From Fusarium oxysporum f. sp. lycopersici 4287 (taxonomy: Eukaryota; Ascomycota; Sordariomycetes; Hypocreales; Nectriaceae), in assembly GCF_000149955.1 (NCBI RefSeq), contig NC_030989.1, forward strand, positions 3,478,505 to 3,542,504: 64,000 bases of DNA. The letters run 5' to 3'. The notes under the pieces were generated by a model. The model saw only the letters and a program-made list of their open reading frames with translations. It was not told the DNA's origin and made no database searches. Shown piece by piece: positions 52,478-62,600 of the stretch (positions are counted from its first letter, which is position 1; each line of letters opens with the position of its first letter). Made by a program: the position numbers and the translations under genes.

Positions 52478-53374
52478 TTAAACATGGCCACGTTTGCATC
52501 CGCCTCCACAGCGTATACAACCATTACAACTCACCCCCTTGGCCATCTCAGAACAGCGCGGTGCAGTCTTGGTGGTGAACATCTCTCCAAGGGAACCTCT
52601 ATAGCAAGAAAGCCGGCGCTCAGAGTTGAACGTCCGGACCATCTCAGGCGCAGCACGTCGGACGAAGTCGGCTTCAACCACGAGGCTTCAGAAGCGCTGT
52701 ATCCAGTCCCAATGAATCCAAATATTCCTCTCGTTCACCACCGTTCGGAAGGTAGAAAACGCGATAGCCTAGAACACAAAATACGTGACGCTTTCCTATG
52801 CCAGTAGCATACTCTCGACTTCCAGAGAGCCGCCAGAAATCAATGACAGCTGGCTCGTTGATCTTCTGTACGTTCTCCTCTCTCAGTATGATGGGTTGCA
52901 TATTGGGAAACCTGACTTCGAGTTAGGCTGTGTCCGGCTCTTCAACGTAGAAGTTGAGAATTTCTAGATCAGATGCAGCCTGAATGTCCGGAAAAGGAAG
53001 AAGATTATGACCTGGAATTGTTTCACGAGTGACGTTGAGAGTCTCTTCATCTTTATTTGTAGACATAGGAGACGGCCAATGTGTACCAGATCTCAAGAAT
53101 GAGTTCACTATGGAAGAATTGAAGCGCGGGAAGTAATCGTCTGCTGGATCATCAGTCTCCATCGGTTGAGATGAGGACTCCCTTCGAAGAGATGGTTTGC
53201 TTGAGACCCTGGGAAGGTGTTGATCTAGAGGAGACACAACCGATTCACGACGGCGAAGACCTGATATCCTGGTTAGTATTGTTAAGGCACTAGACATTGA
53301 ACAACCGACTTACCTTGTGAAGCTATAGAGAAATTCCATTGCGCAAGAGTCGCTCTGATAACCTCGGATGACAT
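52478..53374 (-). pseudogene. Interrupted gene: nonsense codon plus frameshift
   Basis: Exon 1 (53374..53314, MSSEVIRATLAQWNFSIASQ) splices cleanly (GTAAGT...ATCAG) to 53260 and continues RRRESVV... to a TAA at 52923-52925. In the same frame directly after the TAA, protein-like sequence goes on (LEVRFPNMQPIILREENVQK, AVIDFWRLSGSREYATG) until about 52674. A shift of one base near 52680 then connects to VEADFVRRAAPEMVRTFNSE and a Cys-rich end (CNGCIRCGGGCKRG) stopping at 52478. The simplest reading is a gene with one C-to-T nonsense change and one indel. An intact short version would be 132 aa. The family is unknown. Confidence 0.5.
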
Positions 53375-54016
53375 CGTGCCAGTGATTATGCGCATCGAGA
53401 TTGGGGTTAGGAAAGGTTAGCGAGGCAATAACTCCAATAGACTAGAGTTGCGAGCCAGCGTAGCCCATGGAGCAGAAGAAAGCAGTTGAAGAGTTTAGTT
53501 CAAGAAAAGGGAACTTATCAAGTCTTATAAGTCAAAGGAACATGCTCCTCGTGAGTCGTCGTCATTCTTTAATCTTGGCAACATGTACATGCAACAGACT
53601 GCTGCTTATGGTCCGAGCTGCTCGTGCAACCATTTAATCTGCATGCTAAGCAATATGAATAGGCGCCCTTTGTTTCTCATTCAATGCAGCATTTACGGTG
53701 AGGATAACGCTAAAGGTGGAATGCCAAATGTTTGTTGATGTATTGGCAGGCTTTGACGACGAGGCGCAAAGCCCAATGAGACAGCACATCAATTCGAGAG
53801 ATTGTTTCGACATCTAAGCCAAGAGACGAAATGCCACTTGAAATCAAGGCACCACTATGTGAGGACCCAGAAAATATCAGGCGCTGATGAGAAAAAGTTC
53901 AACAGATTATGACAGTAGAGAAATGGTAGCTAGCTGGGCTGTGGATAAAACAGAGCAGAGTCTATACACTTAGACCACCAATAATGCTAATCCTATGCCA
54001 TCTCTGTTGTCCTGCT
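53375..54016. other. Intergenic region
   Basis: About 640 bp with no supported gene. Confidence 0.45.
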
Positions 54017-54384
54017 TTAGACACCCTCATGTATTCCAGTCTGGGATTCCTTCTGCCCTTGGACCCCTGCTAGACCGCGTCGGCTATTCATTCTTTTGGG
54101 AAAGTTAGAAATCTCCTTTTCACAAGACGCGACTTCATCCTTGGCTGCTTCGTACCGAGCACGAGCATGGCGAAGACGCTCCCGAACATCCTTGAGATTC
54201 CTCTTCATCTATCTGGTCTCCCGGCTGCCATGGTGTGGGTGTCTCTTGCGGGGAGACTGTTTTGTTGAGGTAGTTGCCTTAGCGTGGGGAGCTGTGCAGG
54301 GACAAGGTTGGTTAGTGTTTGAAATCTGACAGTTCAGATTGGTGACTTACTAGTGTTTCGTGCTGCGTTGTTTGGCTTGAGCAT
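54017..54384 (-). pseudogene. Possible small coiled-coil gene with in-frame TAG
   Basis: Exon 54384..54351 (MLKPNNAARN) splices (GTAAGT...CACAG, phase 1) to 54291, continuing in frame through a Lys/His-rich stretch to TAG at 54209-54211. The next codon is ATG, and the frame goes on as a strong helical/coiled-coil segment (MKRNLKDVRERLRHARARYE, DEVASCEKEISNFPKRM) to 54017. Either the gene has a nonsense codon (CAG to TAG) or the 63-residue coiled coil is translated alone. No domain is recognised. Confidence 0.35.
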
Positions 54385-55460
54385 GGAGTTTGGGTGGCTG
54401 TACACGCTTGGTTGCTCATTATCAGGGGTATTGGCAGGGTAAAGACGCTTGGGCAGATTATCGTGCCGCTCCGGGCGAGAGACACTTGCCCATGATCTCT
54501 GGGCATTCGTGTCCTTTCCTATCGTATGCTCGTAACTGAGTATTTCCTAGAATTCAAAAGCCCAAAGGGGAGTTTTCTCTTGGCGGTTGAGAGCGGAGTA
54601 CGCGGTAGCAAGGTCGAAGGAAATGCCATTTGTCCAGGCACGACTGTCAACGCGTCACATAGGCGTTGTAACAATGTTCATAAGATTAACTTGGTAACTT
54701 GCTTATGAGACCCAATCAGTTCTGTTGTCGTTGTTTGAAGCGTCCCGGAAGCTGTGTCTGTCCGCGGCAAGCTGCATATTCTGGCCCACATCGAACCGGC
54801 ATGTGAAATATTTGCTTCAAACACTGAGGGATTACTTCGGTTGCTATTCTCATGTTATAATCAACCTCTCAATCGCGAGCATAGGCTAAACTGTTTCTGC
54901 CAGTTTCGTGATATAATAATAGTGGATGACACTCGTATCACTATAAGAACAACTACAACTGGATACTATCTCAAGTGGGAAGTACTTCATTTTGGAGTCG
55001 GGTAGGACTGATACGTTGGACTTCGATCTCAGGCAATACCATAAGTCTTAACTTGAACATTTTTTGTAATATGTTTTATCATTGTCTTTCATTTTCCTTT
55101 AACTTAAAAGTTACTACAGAAGATTAAGTAATCAATGGCGAAACATCCATATCACACGCTACCTCCCCAATTGCCGAGATATTGATTTCTCCAGCGTACA
55201 TCCAACAATTAGGGATGCCACAGAACCTTCAGCATAAGTACATGCATCATATACCACTGGTTTTGCCATGCTAACGGCGGCGTCTGTCTTCAAGTTTGGC
55301 TGCGCCCAGTTAACGCCTTCACTTGAGACCTTGTGTAACTCTAACCCGACTCCTGTATCCCTCGAGAATAAACTCTGAAGTATTTGATGCGCTAGCAATT
55401 GCTTTCTGTTATGTTTCCATCTATACTGATGCCAACGAGATAAATGAAGTATATAGCCTT
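54385..55460. other. Intergenic region
   Basis: Just over 1 kb with no supported gene; several short frames lack coding character. Its last 300 bp and the segment 56880-57030 share a short similarity (GTGTCCCTCGAGAA/ATAAACTCTG and flanks): part of the 3' coding end of the 7TM gene recurs near 55330-55385. Confidence 0.4.
55330..55385. repeat. Fragment resembling the 3' coding end of the 7TM gene
   Basis: The stretch reading ACTCCTGTATCCCTCGAGAATAAACTCTG matches 56994-57023 (ACTCCTGTGTCCCTCGAGAACAAACTCTG) with two transitions. It looks like a fragment of a duplicated relative of the rhodopsin-like gene. A minus-strand frame nearby reads RDTGVGLELHKV versus LEGHRSDVEF in another register. Boundaries are approximate. 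Confidence 0.5.
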
Positions 55461-56531
55461 TCAGCTATGCACAGTGGTTGCTTCAGCAGCTGGTAGCATT
55501 TGAATCTCCTCATCTGCTGCGTCTGTCCGATGTCTCTCCCGATAAAAGTTCCTAAAAACATCCACGATCGTAAAGGTCAACGTGACAGCACCGACAATCA
55601 GAGTCGCCAACTGGTCCCTTTCAATGACCCTGATTGCCAAATCAGGTATCGTAGTACTGCGGTCTCGGTGAATCATCAACATTGAGGGCACAACCAGCAT
55701 ACCGCCGAAAAAGATACAGCCTCCCAGAACTTTTAAAGCTTCAACTGCATCTTTGTGGTTCTGTTCAATCATGGACCATACCAGCATGATGGTGCCAGTA
55801 AGGAATGCCAGGCCGATGAACGCGGTGAAGAGGTAGATGATAGTTAGCATCACCGGTAGCATTGCCTCATAGAGGGCGATAAAGAAACTGGTTCCTATGT
55901 CACCGAGACTGAAGTGAAATATTGTGAGCATCAGTGTGATGTAGCCATAAGCTATGTTTACCACCCAGCGTGCCGACGGCTTAGGCTTCCAATTCCGTGC
56001 ATAGTCGGTATCAATCATGAACCCAATGATAAGAACAAGAAGAAATGGTGTTGCGGAATAGCATATAGTAAGCGGCCCGGTAATATCAATGACACGCTGG
56101 CCCAGTTTCACCGTGTCAGGCGGAATATGGTTCAGATCGAGCTGGGTGGTATTGAAGGGACCAAACAGGTCAAGATTAACCTCTGGATTTCGCAAACAAA
56201 AGATAGCCAGTGCGCGTTTGTCCATGCCTAGCATCCGCATCGACTGCACAACCAAGTCCGTGGCGGCAAATACAGGGTACGCCAGTGCTCCCAGAAGATC
56301 GCTTGAAAGGCCTGGCTTCTTGGGTTCATCCTCGTCCGCTAGGCAAAAGGCCCAGCTGGCGAGAACAGACACGAGAAGCATGTACCAACAATAGATGGTA
56401 CCAGGGCCGTATAGGCCTGTCGCGTTGTTATAAAACTCGGGGTTATAGGGGAAAAGCCGCCCCGTATCTTGACGGATGAGGCCATCTGTAATTTGTAGTT
56501 CTGGGTGGGAATAGTTGCATAAAGAACTCAT
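55461..56531 (-). CDS. Polytopic membrane protein of unknown function
   Basis: A 356-aa intronless protein with about seven or eight hydrophobic segments (TIYCWYMLLVSVLASWAF, LLGALAYPVFAATDLVV, TPFLLVLIIGFMI, AYGYITLMLTIFHFSL, IIYLFTAFIGLAFLTGTI, IFFGGMLVVPSMLMI, LIVGAVTLTFTIVDVF). The N-terminus before the first segment carries an NATGLYGPGT stretch, perhaps luminal with an N-glycosylation site. The tail is acidic and cytosolic-like. I do not recognise the family; it appears of the kind restricted to filamentous ascomycetes. The start Met is followed by SSLCNYSHPEL, with no better upstream start. Confidence 0.75.
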   Translation of the reverse strand: MSSLCNYSHPELQITDGLIRQDTGRLFPYNPEFYNNATGLYGPGTIYCWYMLLVSVLASWAFCLADEDEPKKPGLSSDLLGALAYPVFAATDLVVQSMRMLGMDKRALAIFCLRNPEVNLDLFGPFNTTQLDLNHIPPDTVKLGQRVIDITGPLTICYSATPFLLVLIIGFMIDTDYARNWKPKPSARWVVNIAYGYITLMLTIFHFSLGDIGTSFFIALYEAMLPVMLTIIYLFTAFIGLAFLTGTIMLVWSMIEQNHKDAVEALKVLGGCIFFGGMLVVPSMLMIHRDRSTTIPDLAIRVIERDQLATLIVGAVTLTFTIVDVFRNFYRERHRTDAADEEIQMLPAAEATTVHS

Positions 56532-56874
56532 GATGCGATGGCGGAAAAGAAAGGTATCAGATTGGGTGAATGTGAAAGACGTAAATGATTTTGTGTATGG
56601 GGGTTTTCAAGGCGCTGAATGCCTCGTTGGGCTGAGCTGGGGGGTTTGAAAATGCCTTGCGACTTGCTAGCGCCGTGGCTGTTCAGGGCTCGTGCAGTTC
56701 AGCGAGACTTTGAGCCAAAGACCGCTTCAAGGTTAAAATGTAAATATTTTAATTACTATTACCATTACTGTATGTTAACCATTTCAAAACTCCCCTCATT
56801 AACCAACTCCAAAAGCGGTTGCCTTGGCGTATTAGTTTAATCAACTCAGCTTCCGACCCTCGCGGAGCTCTGTC
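56532..56874. other. Intergenic region
   Basis: It holds the 5' flank of the membrane-protein gene and the 3' flank of the 7TM gene. Nothing else is seen. Confidence 0.45.
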
Positions 56875-58062
56875 TTACAGCCATGGATGCTGCTCAACTG
56901 CCGCTGAGGTCTCGCTTCCATAAACCCTGTCATGCCTAGGCTTCTCACTGAAGCCCTCACTATGTTTGATGCTTCCCGCATTGAACTCAACATCACTCCT
57001 GTGTCCCTCGAGAACAAACTCTGTAGCATTCCTCTTTCGACCAACAATTATACCATTAATTTTCGAGAGGAGCGGTTTGAATGTTGGGATACACGCGCAG
57101 ACCAGTGCTGAAGTAACCTCTGCCAAAGCCCAAAGCTGTGGCCTGACGATGTCCCATGTAGTAAGCGACCACCTTTCCACCCATTTTATCCTCACAATAG
57201 CAAGCGCGATTGAACTTCACCAAAGGTCAGCAAACGAGATATGTTATTCGAGGTATACTGACAAGCATCCGAGTCCAAAGACAGTTGAGAGAGCGATTTT
57301 CTGAGATCGACGGAGGTTGAGCTTCCAAATAACGGGTAGTGGCAAGATAGCTACCACGAGATCGGCCAAGATGTTGATTCCAGCACAAACATAAGCAAGC
57401 TCTAGCCGATTCGTAACGCACTTCATCCTAAGATCACGATTCCAGACGGCTTCGAGGGGGGCGCATTGAAGAAAGAATATCAGAATTTGACAGATATTCC
57501 AGAGTACGACCACCATTATAGCCCCGAGGTATGCAGATCGCCAGTAGGACAGCGTTACGATCTTGTAGTAGAGGAGAAGAAATGTCATTTTTGCCCAGAA
57601 TAGTCCTTCTTTGTAGAAGAAGGCGGCGATATACGTGCACTTGTGCTGTTAGCTGGACCTCCGAAAGATAGAGACGTAATCGAACCTTGTAAAATGGCGT
57701 GATCTTGTCCTCTGGCAGCGTGCCAGTAGGGTCGTTCAAGCCGAGTGGTACAACTGTAAATCTTGAGCTCAAGCTTTCCAAATATTGGTAATGACTTACG
57801 TGTAAGTATACACGATCCCATTCCTATTATACACAACTGAAATTACAAATGTTAGGATGGCTCCATATGGAAGCATCTGTTGGCTTACCAATGCCATCAC
57901 AGCAGCAGCATCATCCCAATACGAAAGGCCAATGATACAACGACACCAGAATCTAAGGGCAACGAACAGAATTGATACGCAAAAGGCGAAACAGACCACC
58001 AATATTACCATGACAAGATGGGTATGAGACGACTTGGCAGCTTCTTGTTCGGTGATAGCCAT
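56875..58062 (-). CDS. Fungal rhodopsin-domain (SAT4/PTH11-like) 7TM protein (5 exons)
   Basis: Minus-strand exons are 58062..57889, 57837..57801, 57753..57686, 57639..57263 and 57214..56875; phases close to 331 aa. The protein starts MAITEQEAAKSSHTHL, with a first TM (VMVILVVCFAFCVSILFVAL) and then RFWCRCIIGLSYWDDAA, whose Y/WDD is characteristic of the fungal rhodopsin-like domain. YIAAFFYKEGLFWAKMTFLL, LQCAPLEAVWN and the TTWDIVRPQLWALAEVTSAL segment are also typical. Family members include plasma-membrane receptors of the PTH11 type, though this one lacks a CFEM domain. Ligand and G-protein coupling are unknown. The third intron acceptor (CACAAG or AACAG) is uncertain by two codons. Confidence 0.85.
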
Positions 58063-58920
58063 ACTGTATGAGGGAGCTGGAAGAACCGGTGATTAATCAT
58101 TCTGAGAACGTTGCCGTGATGCCTGGAGAGGTTATTAATATTTGACTTGTAATTGAGGGCTTTTCTACTCCAAGAAAGCCACTCCCTCTTTTGGCGTCTT
58201 GCTTTCCAAGGGACCTGAATCGGACAGTGACAGCTGGAATGTAAGCCACTTACACGATGGCTAATTCCCGGTCTTGATCAAGATCTACCGAAGATCCAGG
58301 AACAAAGCCTCCTCGAATCGGATAATATAGCTAAATGGGGTATCAGGTCGTTGATCTTGTCGACAGCCAAGACTTCGTACGTCGACGCTGTCGAAATACG
58401 GCTTGGGCAGAGCGAACCAGCGTGTTGGATTCGCCGCGTGGCATTAACCGCAACGTTAAATGTAAATCCATTCCATATCAACCCATAACCACCAACGTTG
58501 ATATTTCATTCATGCTGTCAAACGTCAGGTTGGCGAGGAAAAGTGACAGATGAGGCTCAAGATCTTCAACCCTTATGTCCGAGCACAAACGTTTGCAGTA
58601 GGATCCATGCATCCTACGATTACCAATGCATCTAGAACAAACGATCTTCTATCTGTAAAAGCTATGCAGGGTCTTGGCATCCGGTATTCTAGCTGAATGC
58701 GTTCAAGGACTGACATCCAATGTAAGAGATCTGCCCTGGTCGTGCGACGTTGCGAATTCACAATTCGTCACTCTACACCCACTGATAAAACACAGCCACT
58801 GATACTAAATTCCAGACCGAAGCGGTGGAATAATTGCCCGGCCAGTTAGACTTTTGTTTCAGCTCCTCCCAAAATGGTGTCGGTGGCTTGAAATCAAGTG
58901 TCGTCTTATTGGCTACGCTT
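58063..58920. other. Intergenic region
   Basis: About 860 bp with no supported gene. A 71-residue minus frame (58773..58988) overlaps the Cys-rich peptide below in another register. Confidence 0.4.
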
Positions 58921-59010
58921 TCACAATGCGAAATACGAGCACTGGGCAGTGTGACACTCCAGGCATCCGCAATTACAGGGGTCATCATTGGATGAGAACT
59001 GACTTGCCAT
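58921..59010 (-). CDS. Possible 29-residue Cys-rich (metallothionein-like) peptide
   Basis: The minus-strand ATG at 59010 gives MASQFSSNDDPCNCGCLECH then TAQCSYFAL and a stop. Five Cys in 13 residues (C-x-C-x-C-x2-C-x4-C) resemble the metal-binding spacing of small fungal metallothioneins, and a TATATA lies just upstream (about 59025-59030). It is short enough to be chance, and it sits only 88 bp from the divergent LITAF-like start. A spliced longer version is possible (GTGAAA near its end). Confidence 0.25.
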   Translation of the reverse strand: MASQFSSNDDPCNCGCLECHTAQCSYFAL

Positions 59011-59097
59011 TTTGAAGTACAATGTATATATCATGGACTTTCGCAACGGTCTATATCATACTTATAAACATCAGTCTTGAGATAACTATCCATCAGC

Positions 59098-59555
59098 ATG
59101 GCAACTACCACAAAGCAAAAATTCCATACCTTGTTCAAGGATGATCCGTCAGATGACCACAATAAAATCGAACTCTTCTCCCCGCTTGAGTCTCAGCAAC
59201 AGACCGAGATCACAGCATTCAACACTATCTCTCAATCCAACGTCGTTCCTCTAAGAAAGCTGAAACAATGGCCTCGAGCTGTCATATGCCCTGCCTGTCG
59301 AGAACTCTCTCTGACCCGAGTTGAACGCAAGATTTGTGGTGGTACGCAGTGAGTACAAACCCTGAAACAGGATATGTTGATGGAAGCTGACTCATAAGTG
59401 CCATGGCTGCATTGATGTTTGCGTGCACGATCGTTGGAGGCCCTCTTGCTTACATTGGGAATCAGTGGAAGAATACTGAGCACTACTGTTGCAGATGTAA
59501 CCGGAGACTGGTGACTTGGCACTTCAGCTCTGGGACCGAGATTCACGTTTGGTAA
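59098..59555 (+). CDS. LITAF-like zinc-ribbon membrane protein (2 exons)
   Basis: Exons are 59098..59348 and 59399..59555 (50-bp intron, GTGAGT...CATAAG), giving 135 aa. The N-terminal half is polar. Then come the LITAF features: CPAC before a hydrophobic stretch (AMAALMFACTIVGGPLAYI) and a second cysteine pair CCRCNRRL, followed by a short polar end IHVW. In animals LITAF/SIMPLE proteins insert this hydrophobic zinc-ribbon hairpin into the cytosolic face of late endosomes; fungal members probably do likewise. The second exon supplies the second half of the zinc site, which supports the splice. A TATA-like ACTTATAAACA lies about 30 bp upstream. Confidence 0.8.
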
Positions 59556-59651
59556 TTGATGTCGCTATATCGAAAATAGATGATTTATTGAGACCATAGA
59601 CAGTTGTGTTTCAGCCTTGCCAATAGCTCTATAGTTGATACCATTGCTCTT

Positions 59652-62600
59652 TTATCCGGAGCTCAAATCCCATAGCCTCTTGAACTCGCTCTCCTTCTTC
59701 AGTAGCTCCCTTGGGTTATCCCACTCGATAACCCTTCCTCCTCCCATCACAGCAACTCGATCAAAGTCAACAACAGCACCCAGTCGATGTGCAATAGCGA
59801 TAACCGTGCATCCCACGAACTCCTCTTGGACCACCTGTCGGATCAATTGCTCCGACTTGGCATCGACGTTGCTACTCGCCTCGTCAAGAAAAATAATCTT
59901 CTTGTTAGCGAGTATCGCTCTGGCAAGGCAAAGAAGCTGGCGTTGACCTTGTGATAGTCGCTCGACGTCGAGAATGCTGTCCAAGCCTCCGAGCTTCTCT
60001 ACGGCGTCTTTCATCCTTAGGCGCTTGAGAACGGCGAGAATCCTCTCTTCAGGCTGCTCACCACGAGGAACCAGATTGTCGCGAACAGTAGTCTTCTTCA
60101 TGAAGAACGGATGCTGAGGAACGACTGCCACAGAGGCCCGTACAGTTTGTCGCGGAAGCGTAGTGATGTCAATGCCGTCGAACTTGATGCTAGACTTCGA
60201 GTCAACCTCCAACATCCGGAGAAGACAGGCCATCAAGGAGCTTTTGCCACTCCCACTCCGGCCAACGACGCCGACCTTGAATCCTGCACTGATTTCCAGA
60301 CTGACTTCGTGCAGTACTGGCTCACCCGAAGTGGTGTATGCAGCCGTCAAGTTTTCGATCTGCACGTGGCCATGAGAAGGCCAGCTCTCGGGCGGAGTAA
60401 CCACCTCACCTAGAAGATTCTCGCTGTCAGTTGTGGAGCAGAACTCCTTAGTACGGCTAACAGCACCCAGTGAGGTCTCTAATTGCGTATAGTTCTTGAT
60501 GAGTTGTGTGAGATATTGCGAAAAGGATGTCACATTGAGGAGGGCCATTGCCACAAACTTCGGCTCGAAGTTGTCTCGAAGCTTGACGATGAGAACCATC
60601 AAGATTGTAGCCAGCGCTGCAACTGCAAGATCAAGGATAACAGCTAGCCAGCGCTGAATACTGAAGAGGAGATAATATGGACGCTGAGATGCGTCGAGGA
60701 ACTGAAAGTGTTGTTCCTTGAACTGCTTGACCCAGCCGAAGGATCTAACGCTGGACAATCCTTGAAGGGTGTCAAGGAATTGTGTGAACAGGGGTGAGTT
60801 TGCTTGTAGCTCAAGGATTCGGATCTGGCGAGAAGTCCGAAGGTAAAATCTCTGAAGCACTAGCGGAACTGTCAGTGAAAGTTAAAAAGGGTGTCAAGAG
60901 CGAATCTTACGCCAGCAGAAGAAAGCCAGAGGGGGCAGCGTCGCCACAAAGTATCCAGAGAACACACACATCAGTATAACAGCCATGATGGTGACGCTGG
61001 TATCAATGGCCAGGTCAATCAATGCAAACGGAAGCTCTGTGTCTATGACAGACATATCGCGGCTGAAACGGTTTGTTGTAACGCCAACATCCATCCTTGA
61101 GAAGAATGACAACGGAGCATTCATCACTGTTCGAAGTAGTCGGGCATGCAGGACTTCGCTGCTCAAGGGCACCATGATAACAAGGTAATGCACAGCCGCA
61201 CCCATAATGCCAATTATCGCAAGTCCAGCTAGCATCGAGTAGAGTCCAAGGTAGAAGTTGTTGACGCTTTGTTGAGTGATAACAGAATGACCAGTCCAGA
61301 AACTTAGCAATAGCTCAGTCATCTTGTGGGCGGCGCCGAATAAGACTGTGAGCGCCACGAGCAACAGGACATGCCACTTGGGTACCGTATTGAAATAGTA
61401 ACCATAGGTAGCAAGTTCTCCCAGTGCTCGGTTAGCAGATTCAGTCTCTTCTTCTGGTCCTTGAGGTGCCGAAGTTGATTCTTTATTGGCTGTCGAGGAC
61501 TCGCCGTCCTCCTTGGCAGCCCCGTTCTGCCGAAGATGCAAACCACTGAAGTAATCAGTGTCGTTCTTGAGTTGCTCAAATGTCCCTTGATGCTGGACTG
61601 TGCCATGTTCGCTCAGAGCAACAACGTGGTCTGCGTATGCAAGCCGATGAACTATGGGATATCAGTACTCTCCACTCCGACCCATGACAGCTAAACTCAC
61701 TGGCGTTGGTTACACAGACAACAGTCGTGCCAAGCTCTTTTAGCAACCCTGTTTCTGAGAAGAGCATCCGGTAAATATGCTCCTCTGTCGAAGCATCTTG
61801 TCCCGAAAAGACATCGTCGAGAATAAGCACTCCCGCCTTTGAGTGAATGGCCCTTGCAAGTGCAAGTCTCTGGTTCTGGCCACCGCTGAGAGAAACACCG
61901 CCGCTGCCCGCTTTCGTGGCGTCCTTGTCAGGCATCTCAGCAATGTCCTGCTCAAGTCCACATGCATGAACAACTCTATCATACCAATCTTTGTGATACG
62001 TGGATATACCAAGGATGTTCTGTCGAATCGTCAAGTTCTGAATCCATGGCTTCTGGTCAACAAATGCGATGCGTCGAGCGTCAGTGTAGACAAATCCCTT
62101 ATACGGTTGTAACTCGCCCAGCAAGGCCTTCATGAGAGTGCTTTTACCAGATCCTACACTCCCAATCACAAAGGTGAAGTGGGATTTACGGATGGGAAAG
62201 GATATGTTGCTGAGAACTGGTGCTTCAGTCTTTGACCATCCGAAGCTGGCGTCTGAGACGATCATGAGAGGCTGGCCAATTACCACTGATGGTTCGTTGG
62301 AGCGATCGAGTAGCTCAATCGAGGCTCTGTCCTGAGAAAAAGCACGCGGCCCGAAATTCCGGATTTCTTGTTGGGCTCTGCTATCGCGGACACTGAGAGG
62401 TAAGCGGTGATCCTTGCAGCTATCAGATAGCAGAAAGCCCTGCATCCGATCAAAGCATGCCAGCGATGCCTTCATTCCAGGAATGGTTCGTATGAGTGTG
62501 GACATAGGGTTCGACAAAAGATAGATAAGCGAAAGCGAAGTATATGCCGAAGCCGTACTCAAGGGGTTGCCTGTCTCTTGCGATATCACAACATAAGTTG

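Noticed and set aside
58773..58988. 71-aa minus-strand frame
   Set aside because: No domain; it overlaps the Cys-rich peptide in another register and neither is proven.
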